The notes beneath the pieces were generated by a model that was given only the letters and a program-made list of their open reading frames with translations, had not been told where the DNA came from and made no database searches. Of a DNA stretch of 64,000 bases, positions 61,809 to 64,000 are shown piece by piece (positions within the stretch are counted from its first letter, which is position 1; each line of letters opens with the position of its first letter). The stretch is from Climacteris rufus. Its lineage: Eukaryota; Chordata; Aves; Passeriformes; Climacteridae. The stretch covers positions 124,001 to 188,000 of the forward strand of contig VZRZ01004233.1 in the NCBI GenBank assembly GCA_013398175.1, in the 5' to 3' direction. Both the position numbers and the translations under genes were made by a program.

Positions 61809-62061
61809 TGATATATATGATACATTTTTACATGCTGAAGGGACAGAGACTATTAAGGGGGGAATTCAACTTCAAGCTTGGCCCACAGACATTGTAGTAC
61901 AGACCTACAATAAAATAACTTGCCAACTTAACTTCTATAGCAAGCAAACATATTGTAAAGGAAAGCTGATGCATTTCTAAGGCTCAAGAGTATTCTATAT
62001 GTCCCTAGGTACATATAAAGCGCCCATGGAAATTTTAGGTAAAAAAAAAAGGTTTCATAGC
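61809..62061. other. Short non-coding spacer
   Basis: AT-rich DNA with an A-run at 62,041-62,050. Nothing is recognised before the LTR starts at 62,062. Confidence 0.5.
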
Positions 62062-62651
62062 TGTCACAATCCGCTAATACAAGCGGGGGTCGTGATGGTT
62101 CGTTTAATGATCTCAAAATGCAAAAGGCACAAAGGGGATTTCAGCTTTAATCAAACAGTGCACCTTTATTGAGTGCCAACAACACAATTACGCGATAGAG
62201 GAGAAAGAGAAATAGAAAGAAACAAAGTAGAGGAAGAGAGAGAGAGAGAAGGAGAGGGGAATAGCTACCAACAGATGAGACAAATCCCTCATGGTCCTCT
62301 TGCCAATAGACTCACCGCCATCCGTGGGGAGATCTTGTTAGGGTTAATTCAGAAAGGCTTCTTATAGTCTTTTTGAAAGCAGGGGGCAACTGGCCAGGAG
62401 GTGAGGAAATCTGCCACTATTGTTGGTGAGGCCCGTTGGCTGGGATCAGGAGGGAGTGTTCAGGCCTTTTCGCTTCAGTGCAGTCCTCCCACCTAGGCAG
62501 AACCCGTTCCTGCGGGCGCACCTTGCAGGGAACACTTGGCAAACATCCCACCTTAGCCAGGCCAGGATTCTTGTGCAAAGTCCTCTTTTAGGGTTTCAGT
62601 CTCTGTTGATGATCATGAGGCAGATGAGGGATTTTCGGACCGTCTCTTACA
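62062..62651 (-). mobile_element. Solo LTR of an endogenous retrovirus, minus strand
   Basis: About 590 bp, with plus-strand ends TGTCACAATCCGC and CGTCTCTTACA, giving TGT...ACA termini. Read on the minus strand it starts TGTAAGAGACGGTCC, has a TATAAG box (about 62,362-62,367), a poly(A) signal AATAAA (plus TTTATT, 62,165-62,170), and ends GGATTGTGACA, which is the order expected of U3-R-U5. Flanks are ATAGC (62,057-62,061) and ACAGC (62,652-62,656), a plausible 5-bp target duplication with one transition. GC and CpG content are higher than in the surroundings. No primer-binding site or viral internal sequence adjoins it, so it is a solo LTR with no genes. Confidence 0.75.
62197..62262. repeat. 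GA-rich microsatellite inside the LTR
   Basis: Purine tract of GAGAAAGAGAAATAGAAAGA type, followed by GAGAGAGAGAGAGAA and GGAGAGGGGAA, within the transcribed part of the minus-strand LTR. On the LTR's sense strand it is a pyrimidine (CT) tract. The repeat probably expanded after insertion. Confidence 0.85.
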
Positions 62652-64000
62652 ACAGCACAGAGAAAAATAAAGTTGTCCCTATGTTGCAATTTAAACAATA
62701 ATATTTTGTGTTTGGAAAAAAAAATACGAAGTAACACGCAAGTCTCTTCCCATGTAACTTGCAAGGCTTTGGAACTTAACCAGATTATTTGTTAATTTTA
62801 AAAAGTGTTTACAAATGTTAGTCCCTCAGGGTTACTAATGACAATGGTAGTCTGCTCCATTTCACAGCTACTTCACAACTGCTTCAAAGGTTCTTTAGAA
62901 AACAGTCATCTGAATTAATTTTAGTCTTAATAGCAGCATTGCAAATCTCCAGATTCATAGTCCAAGCATGCTCACAAATGTTCTCTTGAGATGCAGCTTT
63001 CAGATTACAGACCTCTCGACCAATAGTTAGAACTATTGTCCTGATACCATCTGCTCTGCCATCTCTTTTTCTGGCCTTGGCCATGTATTGTTCTACTGTC
63101 ACTGTAGGTCTTACCTGTTCTCATTTTCTCTCTCTGGTGTTTAGCCATTTTTAATTAGGGAGCCTCCAGGGCTCATCAAAAGCATTTTTATAGGTAAGTT
63201 TTCCTGTGAACATTTTCTCTTGGCTGATCTTTGAACTGTGATTTGACTTTTCTCCTGCTGTATCACTTAAATTCCACTAACCCAGCTGCTGTTTCAGTTG
63301 AAGAGGATATTCTGAAACCATCTCAGATATTCCTGCAAAATTATTGAAATATCATTTCTTTAAATCTCAGTTACTAAGCGATCTACTTTCTGTGTTTTGT
63401 TACTCACTCCAAAGTCACACTGCACTACTTCTTCTATTCCAAACCCCTGGGAAATCTTCTGAACCACAGGGTATAGTCTGAACACTATTCTAATTCTTCA
63501 ATACTCTGCTTAACTTTTCTGAAGGAACAGGGTTAGGGTTTCTAGGGAAACATTTCCTGAGGAAGGACATGAAGAAGAGGGTGGTAACAGTGAATTTTAG
63601 TCCTCCAGGGAATTCCAGAATTGTGGGGAAAATCTGTAAAAGGTACAGAAGAAGATGAAAAACACTTCAGTTGAATGGAGTAGAGTGAGCTGGGTAATGG
63701 AGGAAAGCAATACCCAGAGGATAGAGCCAAACTCCAGGGTCTTCAAAAGTGAGAATTTGAACCCTCATAATGGAAAATCTGAGGGGTAAAAAATGAAAGC
63801 TTGCCATAAACAGAGACAAAACATCAATTTATGTTGCCTTTTCCAATAACTTCTAAAGCGTGGAGAAAAAAAAGTCTTGGCACAAAAGTTAGGAAGGCAT
63901 TTCCAACACCATTGCATTTACCCTTTTAATGCTGTGATTGTGTCACTGCCTGCCCCCTTTCTTACCTTCACCTCCCTGAGTACATAAAAGCAAAAGCAGC
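62652..64000. other. Non-coding stretch, no recognised element
   Basis: No gene is supported. A minus-strand open frame of 72 codons (62,884-63,102) reads somewhat protein-like, and a donor-like ACAG|GTAAGA lies just upstream of it on the minus strand at about 63,110-63,120. There is no recognised family and no supporting acceptor or second exon. Confidence 0.4.

Noticed and set aside
62884..63120. Possible exon with a donor-like ACAG|GTAAGA on the minus strand
   Set aside because: The donor lies upstream of the open frame and does not bound it. There is no partner acceptor or recognised protein.
63529..63545. GGTTAGGGTT, resembling telomere repeat
   Set aside because: Fewer than two full TTAGGG units, so not an interstitial telomere array.

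Overview
The window reads as bird nuclear DNA, most likely from a songbird or close relative. Several copies of the avian CR1 LINE carry the characteristic 3' end (ATTCTATGATTCTATGAT-like tails). Three solo LTRs are visible, and one of them resembles the abundant ERVL-type LTR family of songbird genomes as I remember it. The sequence is AT-rich. I could not support any intact protein-coding exon, tRNA, rRNA or CRISPR array. The short open reading frames have the size and number expected by chance, except for the longest one (195 codons), which lies in a processed pseudogene.

Layout. Positions 1-30,530 are mostly single-copy-looking non-coding DNA with worn ancient CR1-like fragments (6.4-6.8 kb, 15.2-15.9 kb), a GACAGA-type microsatellite (20.27 kb) and a 26-base assembly gap flanked by near-identical sequence (20.8 kb). 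Positions 30.5-46.3 kb hold two younger CR1 3' fragments (30.5 and 43.5 kb), a TG/TA alternating tract (32.5 kb), a long decayed CR1-like LINE on the minus strand (38.56-39.69 kb) and an unresolved, possibly LTR-derived stretch (41-42.4 kb). Positions 46.3-50.4 kb are the most informative part: a solo LTR with perfect 8-bp terminal inverted repeats (46,349-46,782), then an ERVL-like solo LTR (48,756-50,433) split by a chimeric retrocopy. Positions 50.4-60.3 kb show nothing recognisable. Positions 60.3-62.7 kb hold two tail-to-tail CR1 copies, one with a perfect 118-bp tandem duplication, and a minus-strand solo LTR with a GA microsatellite.

The most notable object is at 48,909-49,945. It is a 5'-truncated, intronless-looking, frame-disrupted copy of the nucleoporin gene NUP42 (NUPL2). 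Its 3' end lacks poly(A) and runs directly into about 110 bp of CR1 3' end, and the whole unit sits inside an LTR. Birds have few processed pseudogenes because CR1 reverse transcriptase is thought to need its own 3' end. A host cDNA carrying that 3' end shows how a cellular transcript can get round the restriction.

No operon-like or functional gene set exists here. The window is best described as an intergenic or long-intron region shaped by successive retroelement insertions.
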